Assembly: GCA_030674185.1 (NCBI GenBank)
Contig: CM060314.1
Coordinates: 19,344,587-19,408,586 of the forward strand
Direction: 5' to 3'
From: Monoplex corrugatus
Lineage: Eukaryota > Mollusca > Gastropoda > Littorinimorpha > Ranellidae
DNA length: 64,000 bases
Below are positions 38,040-49,733 of the stretch, piece after piece. Made by a program: the position numbers and the translations under genes. Below the pieces are notes generated by a model. The model saw only the letters and a list, made by a program, of their open reading frames with translations. It did not search any database and was not told the DNA's origin. Each line of letters begins with the position of its first letter. Within the stretch, counting starts at the first letter, position 1.

Positions 38040-39010
38040 GTGCTCCTCTAAATAGTCTGATTATGTGTAATGTGCACTGAGTCCACACGAACAAGAAGAA
38101 CAGCTTTATGCACACAATGATTCATAGTAATAGTAATACTAATTGTTCTACAATTCCAGAACAGTGCACACAAAGCTTTAAATTCAAAACTACATTAAAA
38201 ACATGTACACCTACGTTTACATCTACTGATCAACGTTTACAAGTGGGACAAAAAGAACAGCAAAGTAAAGAAAAAAAAAAGATCCAAATTCAACACGTTT
38301 CATCCCCAACCACACCAAATAGATCTATGAACTGAAAGCTACAGTGACTGTTCAACACCTGGTTGGAAAAGAAATGGGTCAAAACAGCTACAAAGTCAAG
38401 ACCTAGCATTAATAATATTCAGCAGAGTTGAACAGATGAAAGAACGCAGATACATAAAAAGTGACAGCAAACTACTGTCAACAGACTTAGGTAGATACAT
38501 AAAAAGTGACAGCAAGCTTCTGTCACCTGACTTATTGCTTTTTCTAAGCTTTTTCATCTCTCACCTTTCAAGTATTTGTCTTAGTGTGTGTATGACTAAT
38601 ATATATATAATAATATAGACACATTACTGCTATAGGTATCTATGGGAATACAGTGGAGTCCACATACAACGAACCTGTCTGCAACAAATTTCTGGCAATA
38701 ACATATTCATTTTTTTTTTCATTTTCTTTTTTCCTTCTTGTAAACAACTGTCTATATATAGTATAATGAACAAAATTTATATAGTGCACAACAAACTCCT
38801 CTTTGTATGAATGAGGTGGTGTTTCATGCCATGCTTGCTATGTGTAATAGTCCTGCCTTACAACAGACAAGCACTTACGATTGATATAACTGCATCTTAA
38901 CACCCAATGTACAGCACAGCGATCAGTGTTGCCTACTGTGCTATACTTCTAAAGTTTAAGCATCATTGATAACTGTCAACCACTTTCCCACAATGATGAT
39001 GTAACTCCAG
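38040..39010. other. No gene recognised
   Basis: Includes a 45 bp-spaced duplication at 38448-38525 (gatacataaaaagtgacagc twice). Otherwise AT-rich, nothing recognised. Confidence 0.45.
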
Positions 39011-39015
39011 CAGCG

Positions 39016-39016
<1 letters not shown>

Positions 39017-39073
<57 letters not shown>

Positions 39074-39180
39074 TGTGTGTGTGTGTGTGCACGTCCATGC
39101 GTGTGCGTGTGCATGCATGACCGTGCGCATGTGTGTTCATGTTCATGCGTGCGTGTGTGCATGAGTGCGTGTGTTTGGGT
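39017..39180. repeat. GT microsatellite
   Basis: Pure GT to 39065, then GT with CG/CA interruptions to 39180. Confidence 0.95.
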
Positions 39181-40531
39181 GCACATTTTCATACTTTTTT
39201 GATACTTCAGTGAATGAGTGATTGAAAAACATAATAATGATGATGTATTAGATATGGTAACTGATTGGAAAACGTCAAAATGATGATGTATAAAACAGAT
39301 AATGTAGTGAATAAGACATCTGAATTTCACCAATAAGGCAACAAATGGTCAATGCTGAGTAGGGTCACAGATTTTTCTTTCTTAACTTAGTTCTACAACA
39401 AACTACCGCTATAATGAACACATATCCATCACACTTGAATCTCATTGTAGGCATGCGCCTCTCTCTACATGTATGCCAGGGTTACTGATCATTTCTATGG
39501 AGCGCAAGTATTTGTCTCAGTGTGTACGTGACTAATATGAGACATTACTGGGGATACGCAAATACTTGTCAAGTAATAATATGATACAATACTATTTCTG
39601 TGGAGATATGTACAAGTGGTTGTCTAGAGCTAAGCACATGACTAATAACAGACTATTGTCTATTCCCATGGAATTTGTTTTCTGACAAGTAATTTTCGTT
39701 CTGAAGCTTTGACTCCCTTCTAGTCTGCTGCACTGATTTGCAAGAATTCAATACTGACCCAAGAAAACCTTTCATATATATATATACGGCCTGTGGTCCA
39801 CCCAGCTGTGAATGGGTACCCACTGCTCTTCACGATTGAGGAAAACAAAGCAGTAAGGCGGAAGAATTTATCTACGAGCTGACAGCTGAGTTGGTGCTGC
39901 AAATGCATGCCTCTGGACCGAATATGCTTGAATGACTGGTTGATGTATTTTGTGAATGACTTGATCCACTGAGGCCTTTTCTCTGTTTTATGTTAGATTT
40001 GTGTTTGCGTTCTAAGTAAATGTGACAATGGTGTACATGTGGTGCAAGTCCAGTGTATGCACAACAGTGTATGCACAAACTGATTTACAAATATGGATGA
40101 ATAAATAATAAAGAAATAACTGAACTGTAATGGGTATTACAGGCACTGCCTTCATAGTGCTGGCCCCAAGAAAATTTGAGCGCTCTATCCCCTCAATCCT
40201 CTATGACCTCAAAGTTATGAGACAACGAGTTGAACGACCTTCACTTCATTGTAACAAAGAGAACAGTACCTATTGCTTAAATTCTCTTCGATTGTACTTT
40301 CATGAGTAGAATCCTGGCAGTCACTTTTCCAACATACTCCTTCCTCTCTCTCACATACACAGACATGCAGACACACACACAACTGAACTGACAGAGCCAC
40401 TCGCCACTAACATAAACATGTGGCCCACCTGAAGGTAACAACCGCATCTGTCTCATCAGCATGGTTCTTTAACCAACTGAGCAAACCATACACACACACA
40501 CGTGCGCGCGTGCACACACACACACTTATTA

Positions 40532-40830
40532 TCATACAGGCTCGTTGGTTTTATGGTTAGAACTGTGAGCCCAGGATCTCATTTCTCAAGTTCATATCAC
40601 CCTACAATATACCTGTTGTTTGTTCACTGTCAATCATTCTGGTGGTGTCACTGTCAGTGTTTCATAGATCCCTCTCCCCTGCCCATTTCAAGATCTTGCC
40701 AAAGTGTAGCGTTTCCTGAAGGCTCAAGAAATCTGCAAGGTAACTGCTGGCTGACCGTGGATAGGCATACATGGCCTATGGAATTGCCCAAGTGTGATGA
40801 ATCCCTCAAGAGCAAACTCCCAATTCCACC
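40532..40830 (+). repeat. SINE family S2 in copy 1
   Basis: caggctcgttggttttatgg, gttagaactgtgagcccagg, ttcaagttcatatcaccc (B-box region), tctggtggtgtcactgtcag, tttcaagatcttgccaaagt, ending tgatgaatccctcaagagca. About 295 bp. Confidence 0.82.
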
Positions 40831-41333
40831 ACACACATACACAAACACATGTGACTGTATATATAATAATGCAAGTTTTTTGTTTATGCATTTTGTTTTC
40901 ATTTTCTCAAATTTCATAGCTTTTTAAAAATTCATTAGCTTGTGTGTGTGTGTGTGTGTAAACAATGCAGTATTTTTCTTTGAGCCTACCAATTAAAGTG
41001 ATTTTTTTCAACATGATTTCACTAGGGATGACTCTTTGCTGCAATGGACAAGGGTATTTTCACATGTACTCTAGGCAGCTATCTTATTCCAAAGATCTGC
41101 ACTCAGGACCATGGTGTGAACACGGCCTTGAACACCTCGGCTCAATGTTTAGTATTGTCCTCTTTGGGTCGACTGAGCTACCATGAAGGGAGAACCATGC
41201 AAGCTGAGGTCTGTGCTGTTAGTGCTAACATTACGCAGCAAGCTGCTGGCCTGTGATCTCAGATCATGTCATCACAGCCACTGATTTCAGTTAAAAAAAC
41301 ACTTAATTAGTTAATAAGTCTGTAATTTACAAC

Positions 41334-41756
41334 CAGTCGCTGTGGTGCAGTGGTTAGCGCAATGGACTACCGACTAGAAGGTTGGGGGTTCAAATCCCCA
41401 TCAGTCCCTTCAAAAATCATTGAAGGATTTTTCGGCTCTAATCAGCTCCTACCCAGAGTTGGGCATGCTATGGGCTCATTGGGAAGACTGGAACCACACA
41501 GTCCAGTCTTATCCACTTCACGGATGCATCACTCAGGATCCTGCTCAAATCTTCTGACCAACACCACAGGTGTCTGTAACTCTCGGGCTGGTTAACGCCA
41601 GGATATATTATGATAGTAAGCGCAGAGTACAGCCCTGTCACACAGTCTCAAAATCCAAGATGGAACTCCACAGCATCATGATTATTATCCTCATCAACAT
41701 CATCATCACATTGTAAAAACTGTGCCAGCTTCTGTCACCATTAAGGTGGCATAGAA
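41334..41756 (+). repeat. SINE family S1, reference copy
   Basis: tRNA-derived head: A-box-like TGGTGCAGTGGTTAGCG at 41342 and B-box-like GGTTCAAATCC at 41387. A 3' body of about 350 bp contains catgctatgggctcattggg, gatggaactccacagcatca and ccattaaggtggcatag. Pol III promoter layout is visible; translated ORFs here are not genes. Confidence 0.88.
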
Positions 41757-43507
41757 AAAGGGAAAATGGGACAACAAAAAGAAAAGGGGAAAAAAGAAGG
41801 TAACCTCCCTAAGGCGATGATCATTAAAAAAAAAAAAAAAATCTGAAAATCACTTGTAAAAACCCAACAGGAAAAGGGAATAGTCACTATTAATCTGCAA
41901 ACAAAAGGGGTTTATTTTCATATTAATCATTAGAGACTTCACAACATGTTCACGAACTGACAACTAAAAAAGCTTCAGCCTTCACAGTTCATGCATGCAA
42001 TGTGGTGTGTGAGAGTAGTCTGACCATGCACACTTGGCAGTGAAGGTAAATCCCAGCCCCACTGGTATCACTCACTAGCATGAGTCCATACATCATGAGG
42101 TGAGCCACAGGCGGTCAGAAGGCCGAACTTGAGTCGCTCTTTACTTGCAAGGTAATGCTTCCATGAGATCACCGTTATTTTTTTTTAAACTCATAAAGAA
42201 GTTACTGTCAACTGTTGACAATCTGCTACTATAACTGGTCACATGTCAGTTTTTGATTTCACTTCTTTTTTCCTCTGGAATTTTTGTAACAATGAAGATG
42301 CCACTGTCAGTTGCTCCTTCATCAGAACATAGAGTCTCCCACTGTCACATCTTGTTCCCCTGGCCCTCCTTTTCAGCATGCTGATAGAGGTATGACCCCC
42401 CCCCTGTTGTAGGCTAAGCCAAGACCAAACTGCCATGTTGTAGGCACTGCCCAGTGAACACAATGGGGTTCAAAACTGTGCTGTTTAGGGATACTTCTGA
42501 CAACTGGGCCATGTTGTTGCACACTTTGGCTCTTGTGTTTGACTTGCCTACTCTCTTGTGTCTTTTGTGGTCTTTTTTGATATTTTGACTTTGAGTTTTT
42601 TTGTTTTCGCTGGTACAGTGGGCTGTTTTGTTTTTTTCTCTGCACATGTATTTTAACACCTTACACTATAAACATGGGTGGATCATGCCTTGTCCTCCTG
42701 AAATTACATTCGGTACAGTTTCAGAAGGAACTCATAATCTCCAAACAGGGAAAGGTGTATTCTCTTTTCATTCCATGTTCTGCAAACTCACCATTTGCTC
42801 TTTAAATGGAAGCAAAAGTCTCCTCAACTATCCAACAGTGTCTGTACACTCCACCAAGCAAAGCAAGAATGAATTCTCTTTTGAATTCATGTTTTACATG
42901 CTGGCAACTTGAAGTACAAGTTTATAAACTTATCCACTAGGGTCACTTCTAACTTTATCCAGATTTCATCCTCACGTATGTAGTCATGCCAGCTGAGCTT
43001 TGGCTTTGACTGGTATTGATCCGGAAGGGTTTGTCACAAACTTTCACATCTTCAGTGGTGGCAACTGCTGTGGGTTTGTTGTTGTTGTGCTTGTTGTTTT
43101 GTTCCTCTGGCTGTTGCTGTGTTTTGAACGAAAATATTAAGGTTTTCTGTTCAACTTTTAATGTTTCCACATGTTAAGTCTATCTGTATTTACAAATCTG
43201 CTCTTTTGCTTCCATATTTGATGCTAACTTTTTTTTCATGAACTCCCTCTGCTCCTTGTGTTTTACCCAACTGAGCAATAGCTTAGCTCTCATTTTTGTG
43301 CTTTGCTTTGGTGTAATGTGTACATGTCCACAGTTAGCAATGCAAAATGTTCTCTCTCATCATTCTTGATATATCAGTTTTAGTTGTGACCCATGCTATT
43401 GCACACAATCATCTGTTGATGTGCCTGACACCTGTTCCCTCAGTTTCTGTGGCTCCTTGGTTGTTTTCTCAAGTGGGGAATTACTGAAATGTAATGATTT
43501 CTAGGTT

Positions 43508-44991
43508 TCACATTTTCTTCAAGATTATAGACTGACCACCAGTTTTACAGATGACAGTTTCCTTATCTGCTGACAACTCCATTTTCTTTCGCGTAAACTC
43601 TGTGTAGTATGCCTCCTCTTCGTCTGTGAATGGGGCTTCTAGTTCTTCAACACATCTGATGAATGGCTTTTTATGAAAAACAGACGATGTTCCTGCATCT
43701 ACTTTTGTCACTTTGCTTGTTTCTATGACAGGGGTAAGAAGCTGCTCTCCAAATGTTTTCACAGGTGTTTCAGGAATTAATTCTGTCTTCATGGATGACG
43801 AAGCTGACAGTGGTTGAAAATGGTCACAAGTGTAGTATGCCTCCTCTTTGTCTGTGAATGGGGCTTCTAGTTCTTCAACACATCTGATGAATGGCGTTTT
43901 ATGAAAAACAGAGGATGTTCCTGCATCTACTTTTGTCACTTTGCTTGTTTCTATGACAGGGGTAAGAAGCTGCTCTCCAAATGTTTTCACAGGTGTTTCA
44001 GGAATTAATTCTGTCTTCATGGATGACGAAGCTGACAGTGGTTGAAAATAGTCACAAGTGTAGTATGCCTCCTCTTTGTCTGTGAATGGGGCTTCTAGTT
44101 CTTCAACACATTTGATGAATGGCGTTTTACGAAACACAGAGGATGTTCCTGCATCTACTTTTGTCACTTTGCTTGTTTCTATGACAGGGGTATGAAGCTG
44201 TTCTCCAAATGTTTTCACAGGTGTTTCAGGTATAAATTCTGTTTCAGCTGTTTTCTTCATGGATGAGGAAACTGACGGTGGTTGAAAATGGTCACAGGTG
44301 TTGTATGCCTCCTCTTTGTCTGTGAATGGGGCTTCTAGTTCTTCAAAACATCCATTGAATGGTGTTTTATGAAAAACAGAGGATGTTCCTGCATCTACTT
44401 TTGTCACCTTGCTTGTTTCTATGACAGAGGTATGAAGCTGTTCTGCAAATGTTTTCACAGGTGTTTCAGGTATTAATTCTGTTTCAGCTGTTTTCTTTAT
44501 GGATGAGGAAGCTGACTGTGGTTGAAAATGGTCACACGTTTTGTCACTGTCTGCTCTTATTGTCTTCCTACTAGATCTATACCTAGCACTACAGAAACGT
44601 TTGCGTGGCGCCCCTGCTCTAAAATGCTTTAGGAATGTACAACAAACTGAACACTCCGATTCCGTCATTGACGGATCAAAGTGTGTCCAGATTAGATTGG
44701 TCTTTTCTATGGTAGACTTGACGTTATTTAGTGTTATCTCAAGGGGAGATGATGCTTGTTTCACACGTTGTAATGTCATGTAGCACTTCATACAAAAGAA
44801 GCTGAGTAAAAAATGCCATCTGTTTCTTTGGAAACAATTATCCCATAAAATACCATCAACTCTGCCACGTATTTTTTGCACAATCTTGCAGGTCTCATAT
44901 CACGAAATTTCTTGGATCTGTTACCACAAATTCTACACAGAGCATTTAGTCTCTTAAAATGAGCTATTTCTGAGTGTTTTTGTGCAGCCAT
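43508..44991 (-). pseudogene. RAG1-N-terminal-like gene with four internal repeats (copy 1)
   Basis: Starts ATG at 44991 (MAAQKHSEIAHFKRLNALCR). Three CxxC motifs follow in the order and setting of the RAG1 N-terminal zinc domain: LCRICGN, FCMKCYM, SECSVC, with W-x-H ahead of the third (human RAG1 has LCRICGN, FCHNCW, SCDIC). A basic stretch follows (RAGAPRKRFCSARYRSSRK). Then come four repeats of 76-80 residues with ETPVKTFGEQL, KVTKVDAGTSSVF and EELEAPFTDKEEAYY (43603, 43831, 44059, 44299), and a tail ending TGGQSIILKKM. The frame shifts by one base near 44800 between the first and second CxxC; copy 2 has an extra G there. No RAG1 catalytic core or RAG2 is in the window. Most like N-RAG-TP-type proteins of molluscs; function unknown. 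Confidence 0.75.
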
Positions 44992-44999
44992 GATAAAAA

Positions 45000-45449
45000 C
45001 GGCACAGGCAAGGCGCCTGTCTGTTATCTACATCACAGAGTAAATTTCAAATTCCCTGCCAGAACTTCATGTTTGTTTTCCCCTACACAATGAATAACTA
45101 GCAAAGGAAACCAAACTCGCTACACGCAAAGTGGGACCTGAGAACACAACACAACACGATAATGATAAAAATAAGGTACTGAACAATCACAGAAAGTAGC
45201 TAAATTCGAAATGATGGACAAAGAAAAATAGCAAGGCTTCGCTGCCTGCGTGTGAGGCGGGTCACGGTCAAGGCCGGTGCTCACATTCTTGCACTCAGGC
45301 TTAGCCTACCATTCTCGATACGAAACGCTCCAGTGCTGGCAGTGGCCATGCCTGATGCCGCGTGGTGCCATTTGGTTGTGCTGGGTACATCCTGTGAAAC
45401 ATTACGCCGTAGATTCTATCTTGTTATTATCATTATTTTTTTTTTACGT
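45000..45449. other. Region upstream of the RAG1-N-like gene
   Basis: More CpG-rich than its surroundings (45240-45420) and duplicated at 57040-57290, so it may hold the promoter. No defined element recognised. Confidence 0.35.
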
Positions 45450-45984
45450 GTTGCGCATGCGTCAAGATGGCCGGCATTTCGTTGAGCTCCTTAATAGTCT
45501 AAGAAAATTGTAGGGAAATTTACAGTCGGTCATTGATTATTCTGTAACTTGGAGTCAATAATACACACAGATTGTTGTACGATAAAACAGTCACCGCTCA
45601 GTGCCTATTTTTTTGTTCTAGGAGGAAAAAAAATTCTTGAAATTTTGATTAATTCCTTGACTCAACCACATTCGTGACATTGCACTTTCGTTTTCATTCA
45701 TGAGTTCTGAGCACTTTTCTAAATCTTATTGACTTTGTAGGCCTACACAAGTTACTAACGTGTTGTTACTCTTGTTACTGTGATTCTGTGAAGTGTTTCA
45801 AGGTAAGGTAATGTAAAGTTTTCATTTCATTTTGCATTCCAATTTCCATTGATGTTTTGGATATGGAAAAAAAAAGCTGTGAAAAACAAAAACAACCAAA
45901 CAAAACAAAACAAAACAAAAAAACGGTAGTACTAGTAGTGCCAGTGACCTAAAATCGGTCAGCTCAAGAAGCTCGACTGCCAAC

Positions 45985-47060
45985 TTGGGTAAGCTGAGTG
46001 CCAGTACTCCCTCTAGGCCTACTGGCGCATTTAAGAGGCAGAGGTCTAGCCATAGACAGAACAAATCTATGTCCGTGTGGCAGTGCACTTACTGTGACAA
46101 TGCGGTGGAAGAAGAAGAAGATTGCATTGAGTGCTTCTTCTGTAAAAACTGGAGCCATTTGAAATGCACTGGCCTGTCTGGAGAGACTTATGAAACTCTC
46201 TCTGACCTGTTGCAGCCAAACCTCCAGTGGGTCTGCCAGCCCTGCATTATCATCATCATCAGGTGCCCTGCCGCATGACGTTGGCAATCATGGACTTCCA
46301 TCTGTCTCTATCTTTCATTGCCCCTAGCATCTCCCCCACCCTCCTCATCCCCAGCCACACTGCAAGTCCGTCCAGCATTTTCTCCATGGGTCTACCTGGT
46401 GCTCTCTTTCCCTCCAGCCCTGCATGGATGACCAAAAGGAAATCCAGTCAAAGCAGGATGCCAGACTGGACAAACTCCTGGACCTCATTCCACTTGTACA
46501 CTCCCTTAGTGTCAGGATGGAAAAGATGGAGAAAAGCATGGGAGAAAAGCTGGAAGAGAAGATTGAAGAGGTGGTGGACAGAAAACTGGAAGAGATATGG
46601 AAGAAGGCTGGAGGTGGAAAAAAGGAAAAAGAATCTGGTAATTGTCAATCTGAAAGAGAGCACAAAAACAGACATCGAAGAAAAAAGGAAAGATGACTTG
46701 AAGGCTGCCAAAACCATGATAAGCAAAATAGTAGATCTGGACGAAGACGAGCTGGTAGAGCCCAGAAGGCTGGGGAGAGAAGGGGGATATAGACCAAGAA
46801 TGCTCTCAGAGTGACAGTGGGAGGGGAGGAGAAGAAGAAAGAAAGAAATGAAAAAAGCTCCCGAACTGAACAAAGACAAATCTCCAAGAGACACAAAGAT
46901 ATACATAAACCACGACCTTACGAAAAACCAGCCTGACGAACACAAAGCACTGAGAGAGGAGAAACAAAGGCGAACTGAGGCAGGTGAACTAAACTTGGCC
47001 ATACGAAATTGGAAAATAGCGACACTCAAAAACCCAATCACACTCTGGCGGGGGCGCTGA
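45985..47060 (+). pseudogene. LINE ORF1 protein: PHD finger and coiled coil
   Basis: Residues SVWQCTYCDNA, then CIECFFCKNWSHLKC and WVCQPC form a C4HC3 PHD finger, common in ORF1 of CR1/L2-group LINEs. After the 166 bp insertion the frame resumes with MDDQKEIQSKQDARLDKL, a Glu/Lys-rich coiled coil, NLVIVNLKES and YINHDLTKNQ, resembling the nucleic-acid-binding part of ORF1. At least two frameshifts. Confidence 0.8.
46248..46413 (-). mobile_element. 166 bp LINE 3' end inserted in ORF1
   Basis: Antisense tail piece (LEGKRAPGRPMEK ... MRQGT then TGATGATGATGATA). Target-site duplication CCAGCCCTGCAT at 46236-46247 and 46414-46425, exact 12 bp. Same family as 19070-19615. Confidence 0.9.
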
Positions 47061-47262
47061 GGCCACCCCTGGAGCTGGTTCTTCTGGCAATTGACTTCAA
47101 CAAGGCAAACATGTAGGCCTACATAGTGTAAATAACAAAAGTTCAGATTTTTTCCATGTGTTATAAAACTTATATTCTAATGTTGATGGTTTCTTGAACA
47201 AAAAAGAAGAGTTGTTTTCTAGGATCGATAATATTTATCCAAGTGTAATTGCATTAACTGAA

Positions 47263-47461
47263 TTAACCCTTTGACTCCCACACCCTGTCCTCCAGTGTCC
47301 TGCATTGCCAACCATGCTAGCAAAGCAAAAACTTAAAACCTTTAGTTTAATTCCCTCACCCTGTTCTCCAGCTTACTGCAGAAAGTTGGTAGATAATGTG
47401 AGAAAGTCAAGGGGTCAGGGTTTTGCAATTGGTGGGATGGGTGCGGGAGTCAAAGGGTTTA
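47263..47461. mobile_element. TTAA foldback MITE, copy 6, inside LINE ORF2
   Basis: 199 bp, left TTAA intact, right end mutated to TTTA. It splits the endonuclease between ALTELN and NRLPKNLRNF. Confidence 0.85.
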
Positions 47462-48487
47462 CTAATAATAGGCTACCTAAGAATTTACGAAATTTTTGTG
47501 AGAAAGAGTTCTGCATCCCTAATTTTGACATGTTCATTAATAGGGATCACCAATGAGGTGTAGCCTTATAAACTGTGGATAAACACCTGAATGCTCGAGA
47601 GTGTGATGAATTTGATGAATATAAGTATCAAGAAAGTGTGGTGAACTTTTGATTGTGTGTGTAATGGTAAAGTGTTGATTGGATGTTTGTATAGAAACCC
47701 TAACACCAGTACGGTAGAGAATAATAACAAACTGTTTGAAATCTTAAAATCAGACAAAATATTAAAATCAGACAAAATATGCATTATGGGTGATTTTAAT
47801 TATCCTAATGTTCACTGGGATGGGAAATGGTCAGGGGAAAAAGTAAATGAGATCATGAGACAGGTGCAGGATTCATTCTTCATTCAAAAGGTGACTAAAC
47901 CAACAAGAAGAAGACCAGGGCAAAACCCAATTCTTGATGACTGGGTTTTAGTTAATGATGACACATTTATTTCAGAGGTTGTACATCTCGATCCGGTGGG
48001 TAAAAGCGACCATAACGCCTTGTCATTTCAATTAAATTTGGAAAAGCTTAAAGCTACAGATCAAGTAGAATTTATTTATAATTTCAACCAGGGGGACTAC
48101 TCTAAATTAAGAAGTATAATGGTTGAACACGACTGGAAGGCTATATCATACGGATGAAGAGGAAACCTGGAAGTATATAATTTAAAGAATACTATACATG
48201 AAGGAATGGAAAAGTGTATCCCCAAAATAAGGAAATTTGCTTGGAAGAAATATACCCCGGTCTGGATGAATAAAAAAGCTATAAGAATCATTTAAAAGAA
48301 GTACAAATTATTCAAAAGATACTTAAGTACTAAATCAGGAGTGAATTATATGAATTACATACGGGAAATAAATAAATGCACAAAACTGTTAAAGGTAACA
48401 AAAAGGGAATATGAAAAAAAGATTTCAAAAGATAGTAAAGATAATCCTAAATTATTTTGGAAGTATGTTCAAAATAGGTTAAAAATC

Positions 48488-48662
48488 CATGGGTGCAACT
48501 TTTTCCGTTTGACGACGGAATCCGTTTTTTCAAAAGAGTCAGAAACGGAAAATCCGTTTTTTGTAAAAGCTTCAGCGTCTGGGGGGCATAGCCCCCCATA
48601 CGGGGCACTGCCGGCCCCTGGACCCCTTTCAGTTTTTCTACTTTTTCTAAGTTGCACCCTTG
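48488..48662. mobile_element. 175 bp TIR element inside LINE ORF2
   Basis: Terminal inverted repeats CATGGGTGCAACTT and AAGTTGCACCCTTG (13 of 14 match). Flanked by AAAATC at 48482-48487 and 48663-48668. Removing it with one AAAATC restores the in-frame RT codons RLKINSN. Internal palindrome GGGGGGCATAGCCCCCC. The TIRs look hAT-like, but an 8 bp duplication is not seen. Confidence 0.82.
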
Positions 48663-48926
48663 AAAATCAATTCAAATACAGGTGCTCTAAATAAACCAGA
48701 TGAATCCTTGGCTGTAAATGATAAGGAAAAAGCAGAAACTCTAAATGACTTCTTTGCTGGTGTTTTTAAAAGTGAAGATGTAACAAAAGTACCATTACTG
48801 GCTGAATGTACATGTATTCAAATGGTGTATCCTTGTCAGAGGTAAGAGTTACCCCAAAAGCAGTGAGTGACATATTAGTTAACTTAAACCCAAATAAAGC
48901 ACAGGGACCTGACTCTGCCATTCCTT

Positions 48927-49404
48927 TTTCTCTGGAACTGCACCTCTCTACCTCTCAAACCTTCTCTCTGTATACACACCATCACGTCAACTTCGTTCCT
49001 CTTCTGATTCAAAAATACTTACCGGTAACGTTCCTCATGTCAGAACTGCTACCTTTGGACAACGTTCTTTCTCCTTTGCAGCCCCCAAAACATGGAATTC
49101 CCTTCCACGTGAAATTAGAGAAATCTCATCAACTCCGTCTTTCAAAAAAGCTCTGAAAACTCACCTTTTCAAGAAATACTATAACCTTTAAATTCTTCTG
49201 GCCTACCCTTTAATGTCTAGCTTATTTGGCTGTCTCGTGTGCTGCTTCGTGTTGTTTATTAAGTGACATGTTATTTAGTAATAATTGTATAATTAATCTC
49301 TTGTGTATGTATATCTGTGTTCAGGTTTGTATGTGTGTATGTGAGTGAGTGAGTGATTGAATCAGTGCGTGTGTATGTGTGTCTGTGTCTATGCGCGCGC
49401 GCGC

Positions 49405-49485
<81 letters not shown>

Positions 49486-49694
49486 TGTGTGTGATCCTTT
49501 ATCCTTAACTTAATGTTGCTTAGGTTTTTTATAACAAGTTACCAATGTGTTATCTATCACTATTTTTAATTTTGACTTGATTAAATTTTTGTACATCACT
49601 GTTGCTTGTCTATCATGGATTGCTGCTTATGATAACGTCTGTTAAGTGCACAGAGCTCTGGCATCTTGTTGGAGGAGTGCGCTATACAAATGCT

Positions 49695-49731
<37 letters not shown>
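48927..49731 (+). mobile_element. 5'-truncated second LINE inside ORF2
   Basis: Target-site duplication ATTCCTT at 48920-48926 and 49732-49738. Encodes the C-terminal RT end (FGQRSFSFAAPKTWNSLPRE, then FKKALKTHLFKKYYNL and stop), then a 3' UTR with GC and GT repeats, and ends in gcgctatacaaatgcttc plus TTA repeats. Removing it restores the RT segment GPDSAIPSKVLKELG. Confidence 0.9.
49393..49493. repeat. GC then GT dinucleotide tract
   Basis: About 28 bp of alternating GC followed by about 70 bp of GT, within the 3' UTR of the nested LINE; alternating purine-pyrimidine throughout. Confidence 0.95.

Positions 49732-49733
<2 letters not shown>

Noticed and set aside
40502..40927. 141-residue ORF also found at 52407
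   Set aside because: SINE S2 within the segmental duplication.
41334..41410. Functional tRNA gene
   Set aside because: A and B boxes are present but the cloverleaf is not intact and a 350 bp SINE body follows.
42955..43170. Possible downstream exon of the RAG1-N-like gene (QEEQNNKHNNNKPTA-type ORF)
   Set aside because: Composition is plausible and the region is duplicated, but no acceptor/donor pair could be tied to the 43508 stop; left unannotated.
43508..45449. Complete RAG1/RAG2-type transposon
   Set aside because: No DDE core, no RAG2 kelch repeats, no heptamer-nonamer signals or terminal inverted repeats seen; only the N-terminal-like domain is present.
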